From: Tetranychus cinnabarinus
Taxonomy: Eukaryota > Arthropoda > Arachnida > Trombidiformes > Tetranychidae
NCBI GenBank assembly: GCA_022266195.1
Contig: WHVY01000006.1
Coordinates: 1,612,001-1,676,000, forward strand
Direction of reading: 5' to 3'
DNA: 64,000 nucleotides
Position numbers and translations under genes: made by a program. Each line of letters opens with the position of its first letter. The first letter of the stretch is position 1. Below the pieces are notes generated by a model, which worked only from the letters and a program-made list of their open reading frames with translations, was not told the origin of the DNA and made no database searches. Positions 48,059 to 59,827 of the stretch are shown here, piece after piece.

Positions 48059-48650
48059 GATGAGTCGATAGTTAGACAATAAATTCAATCATTCAACAGG
48101 TTGCTTCATTAATCGAAGAGAATCCTAAGGATTTCACAAATACAAGTAATCTGTGGATCGAAATAATTTTATCCTAGTTTAATCTAATAATCAACAATTT
48201 CAATCACTCATTGAATCTTCAACTATTAAAATATGGAACAGAAACGATCATTGACAAGCAATTTCATAAATGTATCCAAGAAGCTGGTTGAAGCAATTTT
48301 CAAGTCTTAACATGAAGAAATATGTTTAACTAATGAAGGTTGCTATAAAGGATAGTGAAATGTCTTAACTATTGTACTTATAGTAATAAGTTATAAGCGT
48401 ATTATAAATATCTACCAAAATTCCATGTTTTTTATTCATTTCGAAGAAGCCTGATAACCTTTGACATAATTAGAGAACTATTGATTCAATTTTGGTAACT
48501 AAAATTTTCATTTAATTTTTATTTCAGAATGATTTGGTGCATTTTACGGGAAAAGTATTCCAAATAAAGTGCGTTAACATATTGCTTGGGGTTGTTTGCA
48601 GTAGTTTAGGTAAAGCAGGCTGTTTGGTGAACACGAACTTTTGATGAGAT
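48059..48650. other. Intergenic; left part of a segmental duplication
   Basis: From about 48370 the sequence parallels 56330-56575 (tttattcatttcgaagaagc; ccaaataaagtgcgttaaca). It marks the 3' flank of the duplicated Sema gene that follows. No gene is seen. Confidence 0.5.
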
Positions 48651-49155
48651 TCATGCTCGTCGAAATGTTTGGACGATGCTGTAAATTTTGTTGCCTCTTT
48701 TTGATCCCCCAAATTCTCTGATTCTAGTTAGTTTTTTCTTGTTACATTTTTTATAAGCTATAAACGGTAAGGCTTTACTTTTACGGACAAAGGCGTTAAC
48801 ATTAGAACAGATGATGAGAACTTTAAACTTTGCTCCAATCAAATTAATCCTTTCAATGTTGTTTTGGATGGTCATGAAATTGGATCAACATAATGAATAA
48901 AAAGATGAAAAACACTAGAAAAAATAACATGGTGATGAGGTATGACCGGTAAAAGCACAGAATAGTTTTTTAGAATTTAATTGCGTCAGTTAGACTAGAC
49001 TTACAGGCACCATTTAACCGTTAAAATAAATATACAATTCTCAAGCACATTTTGTGCAAAGATAATTTAAAGATTAATTTTGATCAGAAATTGTCAAGTT
49101 ATGACTTTAAATGGACGAAGGCGTCAAAATCTGATTTTGCCTTAAGTCAAAAACC

Positions 49156-49988
49156 GGTAAGGTTTTACTTTTACGGAGAAAGGCGTTACAAAATGAACAT
49201 ATGAGAAGGCATTTAAACGCTTAGCCAATGGTGGAAGTATTTTTAAGGGTGTTTTTGATTAACACTGAAATTTAAGAAAAATAATTAATTAAAACAGATA
49301 GATATTTAGAACTAGAAACTAAGGTAAGAGTAAGGTTTTACGGACTAAGGCGGAACTTAAAAATCACACACTTTCGCTAACCAATGGTAAAATTGATAAT
49401 TAATAGTGAAAATTCAAATTTAATTGTTTTTCATATGAAATTAATGATTAATCAGAATTTTCTCTGCTCCTCTTTTACTGTCCATGGATTTGAGACAAGA
49501 TTAGTAACTAACAATTAGTTCAATTATCATTATAACCATTAGACTTGATTTTGAAAGATTAACCTGGTTGGTTCTTAATTTAAATGTCCCATGTTGCCCC
49601 TCCTTAGTCCGTAAAACCTTACTCTTACCGAAACGAATATAATGACTGACTGCTGGGGAGATTAGTTGGACTTAAAAAAAATTAATTATCAACATCGACA
49701 GGTTAACCACTCTAAAATTTCTAGAATCCGAAGACTCGGCCTTCGCCCTCGATATTAAATCATATAACTTCTCGTTGAATTTAATTAATTTATACATAAA
49801 AGAAAAAAATTATTATAAATTAATTAATAATAGTAGATAAATTAAATCAAATTAAAGTTCATTACTTGAATTTGATTAATACCGACTTAATTTGGCTTTT
49901 TTTGATTGGCCATAAAGTGTGTGATATCAGAAATCTTCTCATATGTTTTTAATGTTAACGCCTTTCTCCGTAAAAGTAAAACCTTACC
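49156..49988. mobile_element. hAT-like element (middle), nested in the outer one
   Basis: Inverted ends GGTAAGGTTTTACTTTTAC lie on both sides, with the 8-bp duplication CAAAAACC (49148-49155 and 49989-49996). The uninterrupted site is preserved in the opposite palindrome arm (~50520), which proves this insertion happened after the outer foldback formed. Confidence 0.85.
49323..49629. mobile_element. hAT-like element (inner), nested in the middle one
   Basis: Inverted ends GGTAAGAGTAAGGTTTTACG at 49323 and its complement ending at 49629. The flanks GAAACTAA and GAAACGAA match in seven of eight bases. It has the same end family as the two enclosing elements, so this is a third generation of nesting. 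Confidence 0.75.
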
Positions 49989-52112
49989 CAAAAACCATAT
50001 ATTTTTCAACATCATACTAGGGTTTCAGAGAATCGGAAAATAGCGAAATTTTGGCCTCAAAGTTATTGAAAAAGATGTAATTCACTTAATATAACCTAAT
50101 ATAGATCAATTGAACAGTTCAGGCCATCATCAAGACTGAATTTCACCGACAGCTGATTGAAAAAACGGGTTTTCGAGCTTTTAAAAAGAGACTTTTTAGA
50201 AAATGACTTCGATTTCAAATATTTCAGCGATTTTTACGAAATAAAAAGGTCAGAAGGTCACCTTGCTGCTGTCGATGAGATGCTGATAATTGCTCGAAAT
50301 TTTCGAAATCAAAGTCCTTTGATAAAAAGCCTTTTTGTTAAAAGCTTGAAAAACCGTTTTTTGAACAAATGTCCATCAAATTTAGCTTTGAAGACGCCCT
50401 AAACCTATCAATTGACCTATATTAGGTTATATTAGGTGAATTACATCTTTTTCAATAACTTTGAGGCCAAAATTTCGTTATTTTCCGATTCTCTGAAACT
50501 CTAGTATGAAGTGGAAAAATATATGGTTTTTGACTTAAGGCAAAATCAGATTTTGACGCCTTCGTCCATTTAAAGTCATAACTTGACAATTTCTGATCAA
50601 AATGAATCTTTAAATTATCTTTGCACAAAATGTGCTTGAGAATTGTATATTTATTTTAACGGTTAAATGGTGCCTGTAAGTCTAGTCTAACTGACGCAAT
50701 TAAATTCTAAAAAACTATTCTGTGCTTTTACCGGTCATACCTTATAAGTTATTCTAAAGAAGACAGAAAATATGCTTTCTCGAACATTGAAACTTGTTTT
50801 TCATGATGAGGAATGAAGATTTTTCAACAGTTTAATGCCTTTTAATCTGAAAATAGGTTCAGTCGAAGATGAATAGGAATCAAGAATCGAGCTAACAAAA
50901 TATTTCAAGTTGATTCCAAAAAGTTTAATATTTCTCGAAATAAGTCAAAAACCATGAATTTTACTTATACAATTGTATGCGCTTTTTTTCTTGATTTGTT
51001 AATTGGTTAGATAAAGTGTTTTTTAAGAGATCTCTCCATATGTTCTAATGTTAACGCCTTAGTCCGTAAAAGTAAAGCCTTACCCTATAAACAAACACAA
51101 AATGAGAAATAAAAATGAGAATAATGTAATAATTATTGTTGATGAATTATCACATTCACTTTCGAGAACATTAATTTGAACCATTTCAGTAGATACAGCA
51201 CTAATAACTGAAACATCTGCAATCTTGTCATTCATCAAGTTTATTTCAATGTTAAATTTACCACCTTTCAATGGATTCATTAAGCATTGGATGTTGTGAC
51301 CGTTCATTATGATGTTTGTACAATAATTATCCGGACCAGTATGGATAACCAGAGACTCTTCTGAATTGTCCATTTGAAATGGTGTATTAAGTTTAATGGA
51401 TAAAGTTTGTTGTAGAGATGAGTAGAGCACGGAAGGTGAAAAGTGTATGATTTTGAAGCAATGGTTGTTAGTCAGTGCAGTCTTGTGTTTAGGTTGATCA
51501 TCATAAATGCACTTAGGGGGAGTCGGAGTTTCATGTGACCAAACACAATTAAAATAAAAAACCTTACATTACACAATCAAGACAATTGGCCAATCCCTCG
51601 AAAATGAAATTAAAGTTGAAAAATATGATTTCATGGCTCTTTTTAGAGATGAAGAAACCTCCAAATGGTCGTTGATTAACGAAAAATTGTTGTTCAACAT
51701 CAATATTCAAAAGCTTCCATTTCTGTCACATTGCTTTATAATGGCTATCAAAACCATAATTGCAAGTACTATATTATTAAAAATAAGCATTTAGACAAAG
51801 CGTTTTGCACATCAAGAGATAACCGGCATTTAAATGGATATGCAAATGTAAATGATTGATGTTGAACAGAATAACTTTGGCCTGAATGATAGATCATAGG
51901 AAACACTGATTCTATTACATCAAATGAAGGGATAAAATTTTGACCTACAGGAAGAGACTCATGGGTACAATTTTTGCATTCAATAGACTCTGATCTCAAA
52001 TGATACTGCAATAGATCGACTGATTTATTAGCTGCGGCAAACATTTCTTCCACCATATCGAACATATCTTTATCGTAGAGATTATACATAACTGCATTAA
52101 TATATTTGGTTT

Positions 52113-52599
52113 GGTTAAAACATTACTTAGCCTTAATTAATCAGTATAAAAGAAAAAAAACCAAAATCGGACAAATATTCACAAAATTATTGCCTTTTTG
52201 CAGTTTTTCAAAGGGTACAAAAATCGACCAAAATTTTTTTTTCGCTAACTTTTTCATCAAATTTTCTAGCGACGCGTCACAAAATTATTAACCTCAGATT
52301 CTCAATACTTGCGAATCTATCCTAAGTACCTGATCACATCTCTATGGACCTCAATCTATCTTAATTTTTGGAAAATTTATTCAAGAAAGAGTAGGTCTAT
52401 TCAGGAACGGAGGTCAAATCACTTTTGTCGATTTTTTCGCTATAAATTTTCGGAAGCTCACAAAAACGACATCAATTATTCGATGTGGAAAATTGAAACG
52501 ATATTTTGATACTGAAGGTCCATAATTTGATTGAATGAAATTTCAGTCAATTCTAAGCTAAACTTCATACCCAACCGCAAAACTTATTTGACACCCTAA
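52113..52599. mobile_element. Truncated mariner-type MITE, reverse orientation
   Basis: It is the reverse complement of most of the element at 54581-55151, with the intact right end ...TTATTTGACACCCTAA followed by TA. The other end is missing its first ~70 bases. It interrupts the family pseudogene just before the ACATTCGAT block, where the paralogue at ~57735 is continuous. Confidence 0.75.
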
Positions 52600-53145
52600 T
52601 ACATTCGATGCCGACCCGGAATATCTAATACGATAATTAAATCATATTTGCCGCTTGGAACTTTACTGAAAAATCTCCTATTCCGAAAGTATGAGGGGTA
52701 GTGAGCAGCAATATTAAGTTCAACACGTAAATTGGAAAGCGCTTCGATTATTTGACCATACTGAAATTCTGGGTGAGCATAATGAACTTCAACTGCGCTT
52801 GAAATAAGTTCACTTCCTTTGTCAAGATACAATCGTATTATTGATATCTCTTGAGTAAAATTAAAGATTTCTTTCTTCCATAATACTTCGCTTTATCAGA
52901 AGGTACAAAAGAAGAGATCAGAAGAACCTTTTCACTTTCCACATCAAAATGCAACAATTCTAGATAATTCAAATCACGCATTGGTTTAGTTAAATTTGGA
53001 TTGAGTATTGATAGAACATGAAGAACTGTATCATCACCAAAAGCTATAATTGATTCACTCAATTCACCAGAATAATTAATCTCTCTGATAGTCTTTTGAT
53101 CAATCAAAATTCAAGGTTTGTTATTATGGACGAACATTAACCGAT

Positions 53146-53328
53146 AACAGTCTAGTTATACGGACACAAAACAATAACAGAGTCGTTAATTGAGGCTCCA
53201 GGCCATCCAAGCCCAACCGAACCTAACCGAACCTAACCTAGTCTGATCTAGAGCGCGATGCTAAACGATTATTTATTTGAATCTATAGCACTGTTTATTA
53301 TATGTGTTTGTATAACTAGACTCTCACC
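53146..53328. mobile_element. 183-bp MITE with 9-11 bp target duplication (Mutator-like?)
   Basis: Perfect 13-base inverted repeats AGTCTAGTTATAC / GTATAACTAGACT lie just inside direct repeats of CATTAACCGAT (53135-53145 and 53329-53339). The paralogue has one such site. A 9-11 base duplication is typical of Mutator-like elements. The interior contains a telomere-like run (gaacctaaccgaacctaacc). Confidence 0.75.
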
Positions 53329-53590
53329 CATTAACCGATCTCTATCAAAATTGATCACTTTCCAATTGACGATATCAGACACATTAGCAACATTACTTGG
53401 TATATCAACAGTTGTTGTTTCACCAGCCACATAAATGCCATAAGATGTTGAGTGATTTTTAGGATTAGTCAAGAAAACATTATTCAGTCTTGTAGTATGA
53501 AATTATATTGTGTTTGGGTGCTTTGAATGGATGTTAAGTTTGGATCAGTAGAGCAAGTAACAGGATTGTCACAAGATGGCAGATAGACAT

Positions 53591-54237
53591 GGTAAAATCA
53601 ACAAGATAGGAATGCAATAAATTATAATATATTAAAAACTCTAGCACAACGATTGTAACTGTAAATTGAAACAATAATAAATTTAACTGATCAAAGACAA
53701 TATAATTCAGTGACTTACTGAACTGAACTCACACCTCTGTTTCTGTGAAATCGAAATTGTTTGTTTCTCACAATGCTATGGATCGTAAGTGGTAACAAGA
53801 TGAATTCATATTAAGTCAATGGAATAAGCTAAATCAATTAGTTGATTTCTGTTTGCATATTAATATCATCCATTTTCAGTTGCTCATCAGGAAATAATAA
53901 AAGATTTCTGGTTTTCTGAGTAAAGTTATAGACGCATAATAATAATTAAGGATCCATCCTAATGATTTTTTAAGTATTATAATAAGCGGGAATACAATTT
54001 TCTGACTCATTATTCATTTTAATAGACAATTGGCATTTTCCAAGATTTTATCAATAAATTTACTGTGACAAGAAATGAAATTAAGCAACTTTGTAGGTCA
54101 TACCTTATACATGTACTTTACTCTCATTTCCCTTGATCAAAAAATAATTATATTGTCATAAATGATCTTCACTTTTGCATTCTTACAAACCTTTCAAGTC
54201 ACAGCTCTTACTAACGAATAAAAAACAGTTCATAGTT
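53591..54237. other. Intergenic; duplicated flank between Sema gene and receptor relic
   Basis: This is a decayed version of 58624-59827: shared phrases include ttgctcatcaggaaataata, aaaaataattatattgtcat and agtcacagctcttactaacg. No gene is seen. It is shorter than its counterpart by several hundred bases. Confidence 0.5.
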
Positions 54238-54345
54238 CTAATGCAATGAACTCGGAAGAGTTAGAACCAAAGTCAATGAAATGGTGGCCAAAGATGAGAC
54301 AAAAGCAGGTTTAATAACGCCCAGGTATACAAATCTGAAGCCAAC
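54238..54345 (-). pseudogene. Relic of the last exon of a gustatory receptor
   Basis: Matches the terminal exon of the receptor at 59828-61125. The minus strand still gives ATISLTLVLTLPSSLH and a stop at 54238, preceded by a decayed version of the MTPAFVSS segment. The upstream exon is absent: similarity ends at about 54345, where unrelated sequence starts. It shows that the duplicated block once included the receptor gene. Confidence 0.75.
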
Positions 54346-54560
54346 ATCACACTTGGAATTCGGATCTCAAATAAAAGATTCTCTAAAATTTTCTAACAAT
54401 ACTTGTGTGGCTAAGTGGAGAATAAAAAATACCTGTCGAAGCTATGTTTCTATAAAGTTTTACCGGCGATCATACATATTTTGTTGCAAAGACCAAAGTC
54501 GAATCGTATTTATGATTTCCTTCAAACCTGCATACAGTGAATTCCTATTTATTTTGACAT
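54318..54560 (+). pseudogene. Possible MSP-domain fragment
   Basis: A plus-strand stretch reads LKPTSHLEFGSQIKDSLKFS, then NNTCVAKWRIKNTCRSYVSI, and ends IVFMISFKP. The pattern (P-x-x-x-L-x-F, then SLKFSN, then W-x-IKNT-x-x-x-Y, then a final F-x-P) is that of an MSP/VAP-type Ig fold. It has no proper start or termination of its own and lies across the end of the receptor relic. The resemblance is short; I hold it loosely. Confidence 0.3.
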
Positions 54561-54580
54561 TAAAACAACGGTGTTTACTA

Positions 54581-55151
54581 TTAGGGTGTCAAATAAGTTT
54601 TGCGGTTGGGTATGAAGTTTAGCTTAGAATTGACTGAAATTTCATTAAATCAAATTATGGACTAGTAACGGTAGTAGTAATGGGTTAGTATTAAAATATC
54701 GTTTCAATTTTCCACATCGAATAATTGATGTCGTTTTTGTGAGCTTCCGAAAATTTATAGCGAAAAAATCGACAAAATTGATTTTGACCTCCGTTCCTAA
54801 GTAGACATTTTCTTCTTTGAATGAATTTTCAAAAAATTAGGATAGATTGAGGTCCATAGAGATGATACCAGGTACTTATGATAGATTCGCAAGTATTGAG
54901 AATCTGAGGTTAAAAATTTTGTGACGCGTCGCTAGAAAATTTGATGAAAAAAGTTGGTGCAAAAAAAAAATTTTGGTCGATTTTTGTACCCTTTAATAAG
55001 CTGAAAAATGCAATAATTTTGTGAATATTTGTCCGATTTTGATTTTTTTCTTTTATACTGATTAGTTAAGGCTAAGTAATGTTTTAGCAAAAAAAGATCA
55101 CAATCAAATCTTTTTTTCATAGCGAACCGCAAAATTTATTTGACACCCTAA
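54581..55151. mobile_element. Mariner-type MITE, 571 bp
   Basis: Inverted ends TTAGGGTGTCAAATAA (27 bases with one mismatch) flanked by TA on both sides (54579-54580 and 55152-55153). No transposase frame. A truncated inverted copy lies 2 kb away at 52113-52599. Confidence 0.85.
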
Positions 55152-56575
55152 TATTTAATAGTGATTTCGATAAAGTGATCTTGATAATGGCTAAACATGA
55201 TATGTTCGTTATACCTTGAGTGTAAAACACAAAAATAGATAGTTATCATCCATAAAAGATCCAAGATTAGAAAACAAAAGGAGCTCCAAGTCACTTGGAT
55301 GTCACTGATTTTTTTGTCAAAATATTATATGTAACATTCAAACATTAAGTGTTTAAATTGAGAAAGAGAAATGGTCGAAATTATTCTCCTCTTTCTTTAT
55401 TCTGTCTGTTTCCCTGTCTTATTTCTTATTCTTAACAATGGTCAGAAGGACAAAACTAACTCTTTATTTTAACTAAAGGATTATTGAGTTGAGTTGTAAT
55501 TATGACTCCAAAGTGGTAACTTGAAATGACTGGAACTAGTGCTTGGACGTAGTATTTATTTAATTATTAGTTTAACTAAATTTAGTTAATTCAATGGGAT
55601 ATTGTCCGCTATATGATTATTATTAATAAATATTATTAAATGGCCTTGCATTGTTACATATAAATGCCAATTTACTAGATAATCAATGGATTAGTCACGT
55701 CTCAGAGTTCGCTAAGACTGCATAGGCTCCTGGCTGACTAATTTTATAAATCACAGAATAATTATAAATTACTGATACAGCGTACAGGATAAAAAACGCC
55801 CAGAATAATAAAAATACTCTAATGTATGAATTTATTCAACCACGAGCCTGTGTAGTCTGAGCGAGCATCATTTATACATCTGACAAAATCATTGTGAGAA
55901 AATAAATGCAATCTAATAATAAAGTTTTTTTACATGCATGTCTTTTTACATACCTCCAAGAACGGAGAAAAAGTGAAAATTATTGTGAATTCTTCAAATC
56001 AAATAACGGAATTCGCAACAAAAAATGGTAAAATGAGAGCCAAGCATTGACTGCCAAGTGATCATTCCTGATCAGTTAAGCGTATTTTTTTGTCATTTGG
56101 CTCATTTGCGTGTCTTCGTTCTGAGTCCCATTGTTTCCTATGGAAGAATTCCCTTACTTTGAACGCTGATATCTCGAGAACCATTCATCGTAGCATTTTC
56201 AGCATAAGATTATCGAAATAAGATCTTTAAAACTTTAATATGGCTTGATAAAAAATTAGAAAAAATCACGCACAGCAAAATGTAACACTTTTTCAACTTT
56301 GACGCTTTGACGAAAAACACCCTGTATTCTAAATATGATAAATATCTAATCAAATTCTTGGTTTATTATTCATTTCAAAGAAGCTTGATAACCTTCTACA
56401 CAATTAAAGAATTAGTGATTTGATTTTGGTAACCAAAAGTTTAATTTAATTTTTAACTCATAATGATTCGAAGCAATTCACCTAAAAAGTATTTAAAATA
56501 AAGTGCGTTAATATATTGCTTGTATTTTTTGCAGTTTTTTGGGTAAAGCAGGCTGTTTGGTGAACATGATGAGAT
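55152..56575. other. Intergenic, 1.4 kb
   Basis: AT-rich with no credible ORF. A stretch at ~56040-56330 of more mixed composition (ctcatttgcgtgtcttcgtt ... gacgaaaaacaccctgta) may be a degraded element, but I found no matching ends. From ~56330 it is the 3' flank shared with 48370-48650. Confidence 0.4.
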
Positions 56576-58623
56576 TCATGCTCGTCGAAATGTTTGTACA
56601 ATGCTGTAAATGTTGTTGCCTCTTTTTGATCCACACGATTCCCTGATTCTAGTTAGTTTTTCCTTATCACACGTTTTATAAGCTATAAACAAACACAAAA
56701 TGAGAAATAAACATGAGAATAATGTAATAATTATTGTTGATAAATTATCACATTCACTTTCGAGAACATTAATTTGAACCATTTCAGTAGATACAGCACT
56801 AATAACTGAAACATCTGCAATCTTGTCATTCATCAAGTTTATTTCAATGTTAAATTTACCACCTTTCAATGGATTCATTAAGCATTGGATGTTAAGACCG
56901 TTCATTATGATGTTTTTACAATAATTATCTGGACCAGTATGGATAACCAGAGACTCTTCTGAATTGTCCATTTGAAATGGTGTATTAAGTTTAATGGATA
57001 AAGTTTGTTGTAGAGATGAGTAGAGCACGGAAGGTGAAAAGTGTATGATTTTGAAGCAATGGTTGTTAGTCAGTGCAGTCTTGTGTTTAGGTTGATCATC
57101 ATAAATGCACTTAGAAGGAGTCCGCGTTTCATGTGACCAAACACAATTAAAATAGAAACCATACATTACACAATCAAGGCAATTGTTCAATCCCTCACAA
57201 ATGAAATCAAAGTTGAAGAACATTATTTCATGGCTCTTTTTAGTAATGAAGAAAACTCTGAATGGTTGTTGATTAACGAAAACTTGATGTCGCACATCTA
57301 TATTCAAACGCTTCCATTTCTGTTCCATTGCTTCAATAGACTGACAGTAATGCCAATCAAAAGCTTTATAGCAAGAGCTAGATAATATGTATTCGGATAA
57401 TGAGTTTTGCACATGAAGAAATAACCGGCGTTCAAATGGGTGTGCAAATGTAATTGCTTGATGTTGAACAAAATAATTTTGATTTCCGTGTGTTTGTTCG
57501 CAAATTATATAGTACGCCGACACTTGCACTTTTTCTGTTGCATCAAATGAAGTGATAAAATTTTGACCTACAGGAAGAGGTTCATGAGTGCATTTTTCAC
57601 ATTCAATAGACTCTGATCTCAAATGATACTGTAATAGGTCCACTGATTTATCAGCTGAGGCAAACATTTCTTCCACCATATCGAACATATCTTTACCATA
57701 GGGATTAGACATATACATGTATATTTCCATATACATTCGATCTCGATTCGGAGTATCAAATGTGATAAACAAATCATATTTGCTGTTTAAAGCTGTACCA
57801 GAGAAATGCGGTCTACTGCGTCCAAAATTTGAGGTGCGGAAAGCATCATAATTATGTACCATACGTAATTTGAAAATGGCTTCGATTATCTGACTATTCT
57901 GAAGTTCTGGGTGAGCATAACGAACTTCAACTGCACTTGAAATAAGTTCACTTCCTTTGTCAAGACACAATCGTATTATTGATATCGTATCAATATCTCT
58001 CCAGTAAAATCAAAGATTTCTTTCTTCCATATACTTCGCTTTATCAGAAGGTACAATTTACTATTCATATGAATATAATCAGTCATTTTCCATTCTTTAA
58101 TGTACTGCCAATCATCTTCTCCAAGCCAGGGTAAGGATCGAATCACCGAAACTTTGCCACTTTTAACAACGAAATGCAACAATTCAAGATAATTCCATTT
58201 ATGAGGTGGTTGAGTTAAGCTTGGATTGAATATTGTTGGTACATGAAGAGCCACATTGTCACCAAGAGATATGATCGAATCACTCAATTCACCAGAATGA
58301 TTCATTTCCCTGATTCTCTTTTGATTAATCAAAATTTGAGGTTTGTTATTATGAACGAACATTAATCGATCCTTAACAACATTGACCACTTTCCAATTGA
58401 CGATGTCGTACACATTAGCCACATTACTTGGTATATCAACAGTTGTTGTTTCCCCAGCCACATAAATACCATAAGATGTTGTGTGATTTTCAGGATTAGT
58501 CAAGAAAACATTGTTCACAGTCTTGTAGTATGAAATTATATTGTGTTTGGGTGGTTTGAATGGATGTGAAGTTCGGATCAGTAGAGCAAGTAACAGGATT
58601 GTTATAAGATGGCAAATAGACAT
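56576..58623 (-). pseudogene. Sema/PSI/IPT gene with a single small frameshifting insertion
   Basis: From the ATG at 58623 (MSICHLITILLLALLIRTS signal peptide) the frame is open for ~215 codons to a TAA at ~57976. It resumes in another frame at LCLDKGSELISSA and stays open to the stop at 56576. The break is an extra ~11 bases (ttgatacgata) inside the GEISIIRLC block, apparently a slipped partial repeat of gatatcaataatacga. Everything else is intact: PSI (CEGLNNC ... NCVWSHETR ... C), the IPT-like domain, the helix IIITLFSCLFLILCLFIAY and a short tail ending IVQTFRRA. One lesion means recent loss, an allele-specific break or a sequence error. It is the template of the heavily damaged 48651-53590 copy. 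Confidence 0.8.
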
Positions 58624-59827
58624 GATACAAATAACAAGATAAGAGTGAGGCAACTGAATGAAATTAATTGTTTAATAAACTTTAACACAACAAATGTAAA
58701 TGTAAATTGAAATACAGAAACACAAAATTAAATCCAACTGTTTAAGGACATCACCATTCAATTACTTATTGGACTCAGCAACTTGTAAACAGTTGTTCAC
58801 CTTTGTTTACTTAAAATTAAAATTTTTTGTTTCTCTATTCAGACAATTCCATGGATCATAACTATTATATTAACAGGATGATTTCCATTTAAGTCAATGG
58901 AATTAGCTAAATTAATTGATTAATTTTCGTTTAACTACGAATAGCATCATTTGCAGTTGCTCATCAGGAAATAATAAAAATTTTCAAATTTGCAATGCTA
59001 GTTTAGACACATAATACTTACAGATATATTATAATTAAAGACTCATCTTAATGATTATGTGCATGTAAATAATAAGCTTAAAATGAAATTTTTTGATTCA
59101 GCATTCATTTGGATAAACAATTGAAATTTTTCAAGATGTTATCAACAACAATTAGGTTTTTAAGAAAGGAAATTAAGCAATATCAGACAATTTCAATTAA
59201 TCAACTCAAGTCTTTGTACTGTAAACATAAGTAGTTTGCAATCAATTTCCAGTTTATTGTCTAACGCCATGAACATGTGTCATTCATGTGTCAACATGAA
59301 TATTTAATGGACTTCATAACCTTTATAATCAATACATGAAAGAATGAATGACAGTTATCGTAAAATCAATTAGTGAACTATGCCCTTTACTTCAAGTGCT
59401 TTAAATCTAGATTGGTACAAAGTGACCGAAGTCAGTTAGTTCTGACTTAAATAATTTGATAGTTGATTTAAGACTAAGTTTTTGTCGAATTGAAATTATT
59501 TACATGCTAGTTCAAACTGAAATTTTTAAAGATTATCATGAATCGACCATGATTTGATTCAAAATTGCACAATTTCATGTACTGTGTTTGTCATTATGTA
59601 CAGTAAAATGAAAAAAAAGAAAGAAAGGATCGAAGAATTTTTATGAAAAATTGTGATGCGAAAACTTGAATTGTACTAGAGCGACCCATTATTATACTTG
59701 TACATGTGTATTCTCTAAGTATGTTATCAGAAAAATAATTATATTGCCATAACTGATCTTTACTTTTACATTCGCACAAGCATTTCGAGTCACAGTTCTT
59801 ACTAACGAATAAAAGAATTTCATAGTT
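58624..59827. other. Intergenic between a Sema gene and a gustatory receptor
   Basis: AT-rich; parts are duplicated in decayed form at 53591-54237. No gene, no clear repeats. A small minus-strand open stretch at 59594-59779 is not supported by anything. Confidence 0.4.

Larger units (their letters stand above)
48939..50744. repeat. Long inverted repeat (foldback) inside the hAT-like element
   Basis: The arm from GGTATGACCGGTAAAAGCAC at ~48939 pairs with its reverse complement ending at ~50744. Pairing continues through caaaatctgattttgcctta and resumes beyond the nested element (49997-~50110 against ~50405-50515). The arms total ~340 bases. The central ~290 bases are themselves partly palindromic (gttttcgagcttttaaaaag against aaaagcttgaaaaaccg). 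A transcript across it would form a long hairpin. Confidence 0.75.
48766..51084. mobile_element. hAT-like non-autonomous element (outer), 2319 bp
   Basis: The ends are inverted repeats starting GGTAAGGCTTTACTTTTAC, matching over ~44 bases with one mismatch. They are flanked by the 8-bp duplication CTATAAAC (48758-48765 and 51085-51092). The uninterrupted site, agctataaacaaacac, is seen in the paralogue at ~56690, which confirms the insertion. 8-bp duplications point to hAT (P elements are an alternative). There is no transposase frame. Most of the interior is a large imperfect palindrome plus two nested relatives. Confidence 0.85.
48651..53590 (-). pseudogene. Sema/PSI/IPT gene wrecked by three mobile-element insertions
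   Basis: Homology to the gene at 56576-58623 runs from the ATG at 53590 to the stop at 48651. A stop codon lies right after the signal peptide (tta on the plus strand near 53530), and there are frameshifts and a deleted stretch near 52910. The insertions are a 183-bp MITE (53146-53328), a truncated mariner-type MITE (~52113-52599) and a 2.3-kb hAT-like element (48766-51084). The hAT-like element separates the membrane helix from its cytoplasmic tail (KLTRIREFGGSKRGN at 48.7 kb). PSI is damaged too (near 51560). It is a clear pseudogene. Confidence 0.85.

Noticed and set aside
50157..50402. 81-codon ORF in the centre of the hAT-like foldback
   Set aside because: It lies in the palindromic loop, has no similarity to a transposase, and its openness follows from the inverted repeat.
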